Part shown: piece after piece, positions 7,839 through 16,708 of the stretch
How the letters are laid out: each line of letters starts with the position of its first letter
Position numbering within the stretch: the first letter of the stretch is position 1
Assembly: GCF_003813905.1 (NCBI RefSeq)
Contig: NZ_RPFJ01000014.1
Coordinates: 1 to 64,000 of the forward strand
Direction: 5' to 3'
Source of the DNA: Aureibaculum marinum
GTDB taxonomy: Bacteria > Bacteroidota > Bacteroidia > Flavobacteriales > Flavobacteriaceae
DNA length: 64,000 nucleotides
Notes under the pieces: generated by a model
Database searches by the model: none
What the model saw: only the letters and a program-made list of their open reading frames with translations
Told to the model about the DNA's origin: nothing
Translations under genes and position numbers: made by a program

Positions 7839-8531
7839 TTAATGCTCTTCTATTAATTCTTTATTTCTACTTCTTTGTACCCAAATAATTAGTCCAACCA
7901 CAATTAATGCCATTGGAGGTAAAACCATAAATCCATTATTTTCATAACCTATGGCATATAATCCAGTTTTTTCAACAGGGTCTCCAAGAACTTTAAATCC
8001 TAATAAAGTACCTGAACCTAATAATTCTCTAAAGAAACCAACAATTACTAAAATAACACCATACCCAGCTGCATTACCAATACCATCTAGGAAAGATCTC
8101 CAAGGACCTTCCGCTAAGGCAAACGCCTCGAAACGTCCCATAATAATACAGTTGGTAATAATTAATCCAATAAATACAGATAGTTCTTTACTTAAAGAAT
8201 AAGCATAAGCTTTAAGAACTTGATCAACTATAATTACCAAAGTGGCAACTACAATCAATTGGACAATAATTCTAATTTTTGAAGGTATAATATTTCTCAT
8301 TAAAGAAATAACCACGTTACCAAGAGCAAGCACAAACATTACTGAAATTGCCATTACAATAGATGCTTTTAACTGTGCGGTAATTGCCAATGCAGAACAT
8401 ATACCCAATACTTGAATAGTAATTGGATTATTATCCGTCAAAGGATCTGTTATTAGTTTTCTGTTTTTCTTAGAAAATAAAGGCTCTTTTTGAACCTCTA
8501 CAATTTTTTCTTTTTCTGCTACTTCAGCCAT
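7839..8531 (-). CDS. nqrD: Na+-NQR subunit D
   Basis: A 230-residue multi-helix subunit homologous to NqrE. VLGICSALAITAQ and LIITNCIIMGRFEAFA contain the cysteines expected to ligate the NqrD/NqrE iron-sulfur centre. About 35 hydrophilic residues precede the first helix. It lies five bases downstream of nqrC and 68 bases before the chosen nqrE start, within the same transcription unit. Confidence 0.95.
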   Translation of the reverse strand: MAEVAEKEKIVEVQKEPLFSKKNRKLITDPLTDNNPITIQVLGICSALAITAQLKASIVMAISVMFVLALGNVVISLMRNIIPSKIRIIVQLIVVATLVIIVDQVLKAYAYSLSKELSVFIGLIITNCIIMGRFEAFALAEGPWRSFLDGIGNAAGYGVILVIVGFFRELLGSGTLLGFKVLGDPVEKTGLYAIGYENNGFMVLPPMALIVVGLIIWVQRSRNKELIEEH

Positions 8532-8536
8532 CTTAA

Positions 8537-9286
8537 TTATTTTAAAGTTTTAAAATAAGGAACATACATTTTTAAGTCTTTCTTTATCATTGCAGTAACC
8601 CCATCTCCAGTAATGGTAGCACCAGCAATAGCATCCACAGCATAATCTTCTTTTCTTTCATTTTTAGGGTCTCCATTCCCTTTAGTTATGGTAATTCCTT
8701 TAAAAACGCCATCTTCAGTTAATACATGTTCTCCAACAAAATCGTCCATAAAGTAACGTTGTTTTATCTCAGCACCTAACCCTGGAGTTTCACCTTTATG
8801 ATCAAAAAATACACCTTGAACTACCATTGATTTATCAACTGCTACATATCCCCAAATAGCATCCCATAATCCTTTTCCTCGAATAGGAATTACATATAAT
8901 GGTTTACCATCTTTTACGCCTTCAAACAAAGGAAGTTGTCTTTGATAATTAGGATCTTTTGCTTTAGACTCTTCTTTTTTAATATCTATCATATATGCTT
9001 CAGGATTCTCTGTAACCTCATCTCCTTGAATAACATATTGTTTTGTAATTGCGTTATTAAATACTTCTTCAACTTTATCTGTTGAAACAAACACAACATC
9101 ACTTGTACTTTCATTAGCATTAATGCCCATAGCATACAATATATTCTGTTGTTTTTCAAAACGCTTATTTGCGTCTACCAAAGGTTTTAATCCTTGAGCG
9201 AGCCCTGCAAGTATAGAGCCAACTACCAATACCATAACAATGGCAAAAATAACGGTGTAACTATTTTTATCTGTATCGATTGCCAT
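8537..9286 (-). CDS. nqrC: Na+-NQR subunit C (covalent FMN)
   Basis: A 249-residue subunit with one N-terminal membrane helix (about residues 11-30) and a periplasmic FMN domain. Family motifs ETPGLG (166-171) and DAIAGATITG are present. FMN is attached through a phosphoester to the Thr of the SGAT-type motif, here AGAT with Thr224, matching the position known in Vibrio. It relays electrons between the iron-sulfur centre of NqrDE and NqrB. Three bases separate it from nqrB. Confidence 0.96.
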   Translation of the reverse strand: MAIDTDKNSYTVIFAIVMVLVVGSILAGLAQGLKPLVDANKRFEKQQNILYAMGINANESTSDVVFVSTDKVEEVFNNAITKQYVIQGDEVTENPEAYMIDIKKEESKAKDPNYQRQLPLFEGVKDGKPLYVIPIRGKGLWDAIWGYVAVDKSMVVQGVFFDHKGETPGLGAEIKQRYFMDDFVGEHVLTEDGVFKGITITKGNGDPKNERKEDYAVDAIAGATITGDGVTAMIKKDLKMYVPYFKTLK

Positions 9287-9289
9287 AAC

Positions 9290-10516
9290 TTAAGCTGTTT
9301 TTAATTTTGCTCGTTTTAATCTTTTTTTCACATTACCTCTAATAACCATATGGTCTATAGTTGGAGCAAATACATTCATTAATAATATTGCCAACATTAC
9401 TCCTTCTGGATAAGCAGGATTAAATACACGAATCATAATTGAAACAAATCCTATTAAGAACCCATATATCCATTTCCCTTTATTTGTCTGTGCAGCCGAT
9501 ACTGGATCAGTTGCCATATAAACAATACCAAATGCAATACCACCAATTAATAGATGATGCCAAAATTCGGTACTCATTAATCCATAAAATTTACTAGTTT
9601 CTGTTATCAAACCTCCAGCTACAACTAAATTAAAAATATACCCCATTACTAAAGCACCAATAACCGCACTTAGCATAATACGCCAACTACCAATTTTAGT
9701 AAAAATAAGGAACAATCCTCCTAATAGGATTAAAAGGGTAGATGTTTCCCCTACTGAACCTGGTATAAAACCAAAAAACATGTCCAGTACTGAATAATCA
9801 ATAGGGTGTGATTGTGCTAAACCTCCTAAAATAGTTTCACCTGAAATTGCATCAGCATTTGAACCTGCAACAATTTCTTTTGCTCTTTCTACTGCACCAT
9901 GCACCCAAACTTTATCACCACTCATCCAAGTTGGATAAGCAAAAAACAAAAAAGCTCTAATAGTTAATGCAGGATTAAAGACATTCATTCCTGTACCACC
10001 AAACACTTCTTTTCCTAGTACTACACCAAAAATAACAGCTATAATTAACATCCAATAAGGAATGTCAATAGGCACAATTAAAGGTACTAACATTCCTGTT
10101 ACTAAATATCCTTCTTCTACTTCGTGTCCTTTTATAGTTGCAAAAATAAATTCAACACCTAAACCAACACCATAAGAAATAATAATCAATGGTAAAATTT
10201 TCCAAAAGCCTAAAGTAAAATTTTGCATAGTCCAAAATTCACTACTAAAAAAGCCACCAGAAACAGCTTGTATTTCACCTGCTGCTAAATAGTGTTGATA
10301 TCCTGTATTAAACATACCAAATATTAAACATGGAATTAATGCTAAAATTACCATATTCATTGTACGCTTTAAATCGTCGGCTGCTTTTATATGCGTACCT
10401 CCGTGAGCGGTTTCGTTTGGTGTATATAAAAAAGTATGCAAAGCATTAAAGGCCGGAGCCATTTTAGTGCCTTTATATTTCTCTTTTAATTTATGTAAGT
10501 TCTGTTTTAAACCCAT
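9290..10516 (-). CDS. nqrB: Na+-NQR subunit B (covalent FMN, quinone reduction)
   Basis: A 408-residue membrane subunit that carries a covalent FMN and riboflavin and is the Na+-translocating, quinone-reacting core. The FMN threonine motif is seen as DAISGETIL (Thr228). It reads SGET rather than the SGAT familiar from Vibrio, but the acceptor Thr is kept. GKEVFGGTGMNVFNPALT is the conserved loop of the RnfD/NqrB family. It sits ten bases after nqrA and three before nqrC. Confidence 0.96.
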   Translation of the reverse strand: MGLKQNLHKLKEKYKGTKMAPAFNALHTFLYTPNETAHGGTHIKAADDLKRTMNMVILALIPCLIFGMFNTGYQHYLAAGEIQAVSGGFFSSEFWTMQNFTLGFWKILPLIIISYGVGLGVEFIFATIKGHEVEEGYLVTGMLVPLIVPIDIPYWMLIIAVIFGVVLGKEVFGGTGMNVFNPALTIRAFLFFAYPTWMSGDKVWVHGAVERAKEIVAGSNADAISGETILGGLAQSHPIDYSVLDMFFGFIPGSVGETSTLLILLGGLFLIFTKIGSWRIMLSAVIGALVMGYIFNLVVAGGLITETSKFYGLMSTEFWHHLLIGGIAFGIVYMATDPVSAAQTNKGKWIYGFLIGFVSIMIRVFNPAYPEGVMLAILLMNVFAPTIDHMVIRGNVKKRLKRAKLKTA

Positions 10517-10526
10517 TTTTTTAATT

Positions 10527-11873
10527 TTAACCGATTTCTTCTAACATTAAATCCAAACCTTCTCTAATAATATGTTGATGTGGTTGTTTTGAAACACATA
10601 CAAACTCTGTCAATGCAAAATCTTCCGGTGCTACTTCGTACATTCCTAATGCCTCCATTTCATCTAAATCTTTATACAAGCAAGATTTTAAGATTTGCAT
10701 TACATAAATATCTAATGGAAAAACCTCTTCGTAATTACCTGTTAATACAAAGTTTCGGTGTTCACCATTGGTGTTTGTATTTAGATTGTATTTTTTATTA
10801 GGATTTAACCACGAAAAAGTTAACGCTCTTGTATTTGAAATTTTATTAAAAATAGGTTTATTCCAACCAAAAAATTCGTAAGTATCACCTTCAGGGATAG
10901 CACTAATCTCTTTATGATAATAACCTAAATAATCTTTTTCAGATACTTGTTTTCCTGTGAGCACATTACCACTTATCAGTCTAGTATTACTGTCTAAATT
11001 TTCCGCAACAATATCTGCGACACTAGCCCCAGCAATAACCTCTACATATTGATTTTTTATAAATTGAGAACCTACTAAAGCAACCGTTCTTTTTAAATTA
11101 AATTTACCAGTAAGTAACAATTCACCAATAACTACCAAATCTTGAGGAGTAACTACCCAAACTACTTCACCTTTGTTAATCGGGTCAATCTTCGCAATTT
11201 GCGTACTTACATTACCAATTGGATGAGGCCCTGAAACTTTATGGATTTCAGCTCCATTAATATTAGCAAAGGGAGAATTCGATTTTTTTCCAATACTAAC
11301 ATGAACTTTTCCTTCTGTTAATTTTGACAATGCAGTTATTGCAGCCTGCAGTTCTGACTCTTTACCTTGTAAAATATAATCATAATCAGCAGCTAACGGA
11401 GCACTATCATAAGCAGAAATAAATATAGCTTTTGGAGCTTCATTAGGGTTTGCTATAACATCATATGGACGTTTTTTTATAAACGGCCAACAACCTGATG
11501 TTAACAAATGCGTTTTAATATCATCTGCAGTAAGACTATTTACATCTTTTTTACCAAAATCTTGGTACTGCTGTTGCTTATCTGCTAAAACTCTAATTTC
11601 TAAAATTCTCCTTTTTGCTCCTCTAACAATCTCAATAACCTCACCACTTACAGGCGAAGGAAACATCATGTTCTCAAATTGTTTGGAATGGAAAAGGGCT
11701 TCGCCCGCTTTAACTTCAGCACCTACTTTAACAAGTAGTTTAGGCGTAATTTTGTGAAAATCTTCTGGCTTTACAGCATAAACACTAGCTAAGGGCGATG
11801 TTACAGTTGTCTTCTCTGCTTCACCTACAAGCTTGATATCTAAGCCTTTTTTAATACGAATGTCTTTTGACAT
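10527..11873 (-). CDS. nqrA: Na+-NQR subunit A
   Basis: A 448-residue cytoplasmic subunit, first gene of the operon. It starts MSKDIRIKKGLDIKLVGEAE, and PFIKKRPYDVIANP near residue 150 and GPHPIGNVSTQI near residue 230 are typical of NqrA. It is peripheral to the membrane complex and lacks a tightly bound cofactor in known structures. A -7 box lies 39-46 bases upstream of its start, so transcription of all six nqr genes probably begins there. Confidence 0.95.
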   Translation of the reverse strand: MSKDIRIKKGLDIKLVGEAEKTTVTSPLASVYAVKPEDFHKITPKLLVKVGAEVKAGEALFHSKQFENMMFPSPVSGEVIEIVRGAKRRILEIRVLADKQQQYQDFGKKDVNSLTADDIKTHLLTSGCWPFIKKRPYDVIANPNEAPKAIFISAYDSAPLAADYDYILQGKESELQAAITALSKLTEGKVHVSIGKKSNSPFANINGAEIHKVSGPHPIGNVSTQIAKIDPINKGEVVWVVTPQDLVVIGELLLTGKFNLKRTVALVGSQFIKNQYVEVIAGASVADIVAENLDSNTRLISGNVLTGKQVSEKDYLGYYHKEISAIPEGDTYEFFGWNKPIFNKISNTRALTFSWLNPNKKYNLNTNTNGEHRNFVLTGNYEEVFPLDIYVMQILKSCLYKDLDEMEALGMYEVAPEDFALTEFVCVSKQPHQHIIREGLDLMLEEIG

Positions 11874-11911
11874 ATTAATATAGTATAGTTAATTATCAAT
11901 AAAAAACGGTG

Positions 11912-11919
11912 CAAATCTA
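11912..11919 (-). promoter_or_regulatory. -7 box of the nqr operon
   Basis: Read on the minus strand, TAGATTTG matches TAnnTTTG and lies 39 bases upstream of the nqrA start, in the divergent gap shared with the DUF5103 gene. No clear TTG was seen at -33. Confidence 0.5.
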
Positions 11920-12005
11920 AAGATTTTGTATCATAATTTATAATTTTGACTTATAAATTATTCAATAATTTTCTTATGATGAAATTTAATAACTAATTTT
12001 GGTAT

Positions 12006-12013
12006 TAAATTTG
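12006..12013 (+). promoter_or_regulatory. -7 box of the DUF5103 gene
   Basis: TAAATTTG lies 24 bases before the ATG at 12038. A second near-match, TAATTTTG, occurs at 11994-12001. This supports the ATG at 12038 over the in-frame codon at 11999, which would fall inside the promoter. Confidence 0.55.
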
Positions 12014-12037
12014 AGCAAAACCTCAACAAACAGAATA

Positions 12038-13297
12038 ATGCTACACTTAAAAAAACACTATTTTATATTTATAATTTTAGCCTTTAGCATTAGTTATGGC
12101 CAAGCTCAATCTGAAGTAATTGTTAACCCACCTGAGTATATAAAAACCATAATTTTAAATTCAACACAAACAAATAATTATGCCCCAATTATTAAGCTAG
12201 GCGAGTCGTTAATTTTACAATTTGATGATTTAAGTGATAGCCAAGAAGAATATTCTTATAAAATTGAACATTACGATTACAACTGGAAAATATCCAAACT
12301 TATTGCCACAGAATATATTAATGGCTACAACAGTGATTGGATTAGAGACTATGAAAACTCATTTAATACCTTACAACCTTACACCTATTATAAACTAGTA
12401 CTACCCAACGAAAAAACTCAAATAAAACTAACAGGAAATTATTTAATTACCATTTTAGACGAAGCTGACAATATTATTTTTACACGTCCTTTTATTGTAT
12501 ATCAATCTTTAGTTGATGTTGGTGTAACCGTACATAAAAGTAGAGATATTGCTACCATTAACTCCAAGCAAAATATTGAATTTAGTATTAGTCACCCTGA
12601 TTTATTAATTAATAATCCTAGTCAAGAAATTAAAGTAGTAGTTTATCAAAATAACGATTGGAATACTGCCATTAAAAACTTAAAACCTCAGTTCTATCGT
12701 GGAAATCAATTACTTTATAAATATTCAGATAAGACTTCTTTTTGGGCAGGAAATGAATATCTATTTTTTGACACTAAAGAAATTAGAAATGCCACCAATA
12801 ATATTGCAAAAAGCAAACTAGATGGCTTATTCAACACCTATTTGTATACTGATGAATTGCGAAAAAATAAACCATACACATATTATCCAGATATTAATGG
12901 TAATTTTTTAATAAGAACTATTGATAGTGACATTAACGCAACTGAAGCAGACTATTCTTATGTTCATTTTACGTTAGAGGCATATACTGATGTTGGTGAA
13001 GATGATATTTACATCTATGGCGATTTTAACGATTGGCAACTTACTGATGAAAATAAAATGTCATACAACGAACGCCTTAAGTTATATACTGGTACCTTAT
13101 TATTAAAACAAGGATTTTACAATTATACTTATGTTACCGCAAACGAAAAAAAACAAGTAAATAATCATGCAATTGAAGGATCATTTTATCAAACAGAAAA
13201 TGATTATTCTGTACTTGTTTATTACAAACCAATTGGTAGTCGCTATGACCAGATTATAGGTTATGGAACAGCAAATTCTGAAAACTTACGCAACTAA
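12038..13297 (+). CDS. DUF5103 / type IX secretion plug-like protein
   Basis: A 419-residue exported protein of the DUF5103 family, whose characterised flavobacterial member plugs the type IX secretion translocon SprA. The chosen start gives a normal signal peptide (MLHLKKHYFIFIILAFSISY, cleaved near GQAQ). The N-terminal part VNPPEYIKTIIL and the segment YNWKISKLIATEYINGYNSD are typical of the family, and two beta-rich halves follow. It diverges from nqrA and is followed by apaG, which has its own promoter. A role at the T9SS follows from family membership only. Confidence 0.8.
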   Translation: MLHLKKHYFIFIILAFSISYGQAQSEVIVNPPEYIKTIILNSTQTNNYAPIIKLGESLILQFDDLSDSQEEYSYKIEHYDYNWKISKLIATEYINGYNSDWIRDYENSFNTLQPYTYYKLVLPNEKTQIKLTGNYLITILDEADNIIFTRPFIVYQSLVDVGVTVHKSRDIATINSKQNIEFSISHPDLLINNPSQEIKVVVYQNNDWNTAIKNLKPQFYRGNQLLYKYSDKTSFWAGNEYLFFDTKEIRNATNNIAKSKLDGLFNTYLYTDELRKNKPYTYYPDINGNFLIRTIDSDINATEADYSYVHFTLEAYTDVGEDDIYIYGDFNDWQLTDENKMSYNERLKLYTGTLLLKQGFYNYTYVTANEKKQVNNHAIEGSFYQTENDYSVLVYYKPIGSRYDQIIGYGTANSENLRN

Positions 13298-13432
13298 ATA
13301 AATAATGTTGCATCTATCTTATATTAAATTTAGTTCTACAAATAAGAAAAGTTTAATTTTCAAATGAGCTTCTCTTATTTACGAACACTTAAAACATAAG
13401 GCATAACCAAAGAGTAACAACAAAAATATTTA

Positions 13433-13440
13433 TATCTTTG
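13433..13440 (+). promoter_or_regulatory. -7 box of apaG
   Basis: TATCTTTG lies 24 bases before the ATG at 13465. An in-frame GTG-like start at 13438 would overlap it, which supports the ATG. Confidence 0.55.
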
Positions 13441-13464
13441 TGTTCATATTTCTACTGTATAGCT

Positions 13465-13851
13465 ATGGTACAACAAGTAACAAATGGAATTAAAATATCG
13501 GTAAAGACAAAATTTGAAGGCATCAGGCATCAAGTTCATAGACTTCTTTTTACCTTTAGTTACCAAATTACCATTGAAAACCAGAGCAACTCTTCCGTTC
13601 AGCTACTTAGCAGACATTGGAAAATATTTGATGCTTTAAACAACTTAGAAGTTATTGAAGGTGATGGTGTTATTGGTAAAAAACCTATTATTGCCCCAAA
13701 AAAATCATACAAATACAGTTCTTATTGCAATCTAACATCACCTACGGGAGCCATGAGTGGATTCTACAATATGATTAACTTTACAGACACAAGTAAATTT
13801 AAAGTTCAAATTCCATCATTTCAATTAACAGTGCCTGCGGTATTAAATTAA
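13465..13851 (+). CDS. apaG: ApaG domain protein
   Basis: A 128-residue single-domain protein. The start MVQQVTNGIKISVKTKFEG, then SRHWKIFD, VEGDGVIGKKP-like EGDGVIGKKPIIAP and SYCNLTSPTGAMSGFY are hallmark ApaG segments. ApaG forms a fibronectin-III-like beta sandwich; its biochemical role is unsettled, with links to Co2+/Mg2+ homeostasis and dinucleotide metabolism. It stands alone between a DUF5103 gene and a DUF3667 gene. Confidence 0.93.
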   Translation: MVQQVTNGIKISVKTKFEGIRHQVHRLLFTFSYQITIENQSNSSVQLLSRHWKIFDALNNLEVIEGDGVIGKKPIIAPKKSYKYSSYCNLTSPTGAMSGFYNMINFTDTSKFKVQIPSFQLTVPAVLN

Positions 13852-13952
13852 ACTTCACCTTTACTAGGTAGAAAAATTTATAATACATATTTTTTGTAGA
13901 TTAGCTACATTAATAAAAGTGTGAACATAGTAAAGCCATACTTTTAAAACAC

Positions 13953-15341
13953 ATGAAATCAACTACTCGATTTTCTAAAAACAAACGCGGAATAGAATGC
14001 TTGAATTGTAAGCAACCTATCTCTGACAAGGACAACTTTTGCTCTGAATGTGGACAAATAAACGACACCTCACCAATAAGCATTAAACAGTTTATTACAG
14101 AATTCTTCTCCGGTTTTTTTTCTTTTGATACTCGTTTTTTTAAAACATTTATACCGTTACTTTTTAAACCTGGCAAAGTATCTAAAGAATACATTGAAGG
14201 GAAACGTAAAAAATATATGAATCCGTTTCGGTTATATATAAATGTAAGTATTGTATTTTTTTTATTACAAGGACTTTTTGCTGTAATTGATGAATATTAT
14301 ATAGAGGATTATACCACTTCTTTAAAAACAACTCAAATTTCTAGTGATTCTATTCTTATGAATAAAGCTATCACTAACAACCAAAATAACTTAGCACAAA
14401 ATGACACAAACTCAAACGCAGCTCTTTTTTCAACTAAGGCTAATGAAGCAGTAAAAAACATTTCATCAAGTAGAAACATTAAGCAAAAACTATTTAGTAG
14501 AATTGATTCTATATTTTATAAAACCGAATTTTTAGAAAAACTTAAAAACGATTCTATTTCTAAAGAGGAAAAAGATTCTCTTTATGGAGAATTTTATAAA
14601 TCTACAATGTCATTTATTTCTTTTAAGGTTAATAACAATGCAAAAAATGACAATTGGGAAGAAATTAGTACAATATCTTCTTTAACCAAAGATGCCAACA
14701 CGTATGTTCAAAACGTATTTATCGAAGAGGAAATAAATTACTACATTCCAGATCAATACACACTTGATATAAAAAATAACATTGTCAAAACGCTTTTAGG
14801 AAATAAAATAAATAATTTTACCAAATACATCGAAGAGCATCCAGAAGCGTCTGCTGCAAATGCAATAAATGATTTAGGTTTAGAGAAAACGAGATGGAAT
14901 GCATTCTACTTTAAAATAGCTCATAATATTAATAAGTTTATAGAAGACGCTTCCTTTAGATCTTCTTATTTTAAAAGCGTTATTTCTAAAACCTCAATTG
15001 CCTTATTCTTTTTACTTCCAATTTTCACCTTGTTTTTGGCATTACTTTATTACCGACATAAGTGGAATTATACAGAACATTTAGTATTTGTTTTTAACGT
15101 TCAAACGGTATTTTTTTTACTACTTATTTGCTTTACTATTTTTAACAGAATTTTTAAGACAGATTTAGGTAATGTAATATTTATACTTGTTTTTCTTTTT
15201 TATCTAGAAAGAGCTTTACATCACTTTTATAAACAACACTGGTTTAAAACATTTATTAAATTTTTAATGTTAAATACTATTTATATCACCCTAGCAGCTA
15301 TAGGCTCTGTTTTAGTTTCTTTTATTGCTTTTGTATTATAA
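13953..15341 (+). CDS. DUF3667 membrane protein with zinc ribbon
   Basis: A 462-residue protein that begins with a zinc-ribbon-like motif CLNCKQPI...NFCSECGQ (about residues 13-35). The DUF3667 core FDTRFFKTFIPLLFKPGKVS and GKRKKYMNPFRLYIN precede the first membrane helix. A long hydrophilic region of about 230 residues then separates this helix from three or four C-terminal helices. The function is unknown in the family. It converges on the minus-strand cluster at 15350, leaving only eight bases between stops. Confidence 0.82.
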   Translation: MKSTTRFSKNKRGIECLNCKQPISDKDNFCSECGQINDTSPISIKQFITEFFSGFFSFDTRFFKTFIPLLFKPGKVSKEYIEGKRKKYMNPFRLYINVSIVFFLLQGLFAVIDEYYIEDYTTSLKTTQISSDSILMNKAITNNQNNLAQNDTNSNAALFSTKANEAVKNISSSRNIKQKLFSRIDSIFYKTEFLEKLKNDSISKEEKDSLYGEFYKSTMSFISFKVNNNAKNDNWEEISTISSLTKDANTYVQNVFIEEEINYYIPDQYTLDIKNNIVKTLLGNKINNFTKYIEEHPEASAANAINDLGLEKTRWNAFYFKIAHNINKFIEDASFRSSYFKSVISKTSIALFFLLPIFTLFLALLYYRHKWNYTEHLVFVFNVQTVFFLLLICFTIFNRIFKTDLGNVIFILVFLFYLERALHHFYKQHWFKTFIKFLMLNTIYITLAAIGSVLVSFIAFVL

Positions 15342-15349
15342 CTCTCAAC

Positions 15350-16699
15350 CTATGGTTTTAATAACTGACCCAAAAAGTTTCTGTTTTTATCTTTTAGATT
15401 AATTTCTAGAAAAAATTGATTATTTTCTTTCCATTCAAGTGTTGTAGTTTTTACCAACTTTACCATTTTTTTTTGGATTTTATTTAAAGGAATATCAAGT
15501 GGTTTTTTTTGATACTTTTCTACATTAAAATAAAAGTTTAGCTTTGAGGTTACCGAAGAGACATCTGAACTATTCTCTTCTTGATTTACTTTTAAAACAA
15601 ACGTTTCTTTAGTGTCAGTAGTTAAAAATTTAAGAATTGGAATAGCAGTAAACACCGTATCGTTTTCAACAACTTGAATAGCGTTTTTACGATAAAAATA
15701 ATTTGACAGACTAAAAGTATTTTCTTGTCCTAATTTTAACGCTAATGTTGGAATATTTTGTTTTTGAATAACTTTTTTTTCAACCTTATTAAAATCATCG
15801 TCATATTCATAAGAAACTATTGTGTCAATTTTTTGATCAATAGCAGTTATATTCATACTAATTTTTCCATTCCATTTACTAATAATGGAATCTAATGACA
15901 AATGAGTTAGTTCATTAAATTTATCTTTTCTATCTGCATAAAATTGTTTAAATAACTGGTTGTTCTTATTAATTTTACCTGCATAAGAAACAATACCATT
16001 TTTATTTATTCTATCATTAGAATTTACAATAAATAAATTAGAACTTAATCTTCCTTTTATAGTAAGCGTACCTTTACTAAACCAAGCTTCCAAAAAATCG
16101 TCACCGAAAGAGAAACTAACATCTCGCTGACTATTTACAATTGGTTTTAACTCAGTAGCATTCTTATTTAAAAAATTCTGATTATTAAATAACAACTCAA
16201 AAATTGAAGGTTCAATTGACGGTTTTCTAAAATTTAGAGCAATTATTAATTGCTCGTTTTTTATAGCCAGTATAACTTTATCTTTTTTATAAAAAACAAA
16301 ATCACCAACCTCTTCTTTTTTAAATTTTTCTTCTAATAAATAAGCTGAAAATTTAGGGGTATTACTTAGATAAATTACACTACTGAACCAATTGTTTTTT
16401 AATTCCTCTGAATTAGTATAAAACAATATATTTTTTGGTATACGTACTCCTTTAGTTAAAAAAGTATTTGTCTTTTTTATTGAATCTTTCTTTTTTCTAG
16501 ATTTTATGTAAACAATTGGATTTGCTAAAAAATCAAATAACAACTGGTTTTCTATCTGTCTTAAATTAACATTTATCACTTTGGTTGCAAAAGACGGAAC
16601 TCTCTTTTCAAAAATTTGCGATTGTTTGTACCTCCACAAATACATCACTCCAACAAAAACCGCTAAAACAAGTAAAAAATAGAACCACTTTTTTTTCAT
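15350..16699 (-). CDS. Membrane-anchored envelope protein, paralogue-like to the next gene
   Basis: A 449-residue protein of unknown function. One N-terminal helix (residues 4-22) is followed by a large extracytoplasmic region. Near residue 295 it contains VSYEYDDDFNKVEKKVIQKQ followed by a hydrophobic strand, which lines up with TYEYDDEYNETEVEKTKKEM in the neighbouring upstream gene product. The two therefore appear to be diverged relatives. It is the last gene of a four-gene minus-strand run (NRDE protein, lipoprotein, DUF4836-like, this). A structural or sensory envelope role is a guess. Confidence 0.55.
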   Translation of the reverse strand: MKKKWFYFLLVLAVFVGVMYLWRYKQSQIFEKRVPSFATKVINVNLRQIENQLLFDFLANPIVYIKSRKKKDSIKKTNTFLTKGVRIPKNILFYTNSEELKNNWFSSVIYLSNTPKFSAYLLEEKFKKEEVGDFVFYKKDKVILAIKNEQLIIALNFRKPSIEPSIFELLFNNQNFLNKNATELKPIVNSQRDVSFSFGDDFLEAWFSKGTLTIKGRLSSNLFIVNSNDRINKNGIVSYAGKINKNNQLFKQFYADRKDKFNELTHLSLDSIISKWNGKISMNITAIDQKIDTIVSYEYDDDFNKVEKKVIQKQNIPTLALKLGQENTFSLSNYFYRKNAIQVVENDTVFTAIPILKFLTTDTKETFVLKVNQEENSSDVSSVTSKLNFYFNVEKYQKKPLDIPLNKIQKKMVKLVKTTTLEWKENNQFFLEINLKDKNRNFLGQLLKP

Positions 16700-16708
16700 A
16701 GCAGCATA

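Noticed and set aside
7951-8202. 83-codon plus-strand open frame inside nqrD
   Set aside because: It is antisense to a conserved nqrD sequence, has no recognisable domain and is explained by the codon bias of the minus strand.
13910-14194. 94-codon minus-strand open frame
   Set aside because: It overlaps the start of the DUF3667 gene on the other strand and shows no signal or domain.
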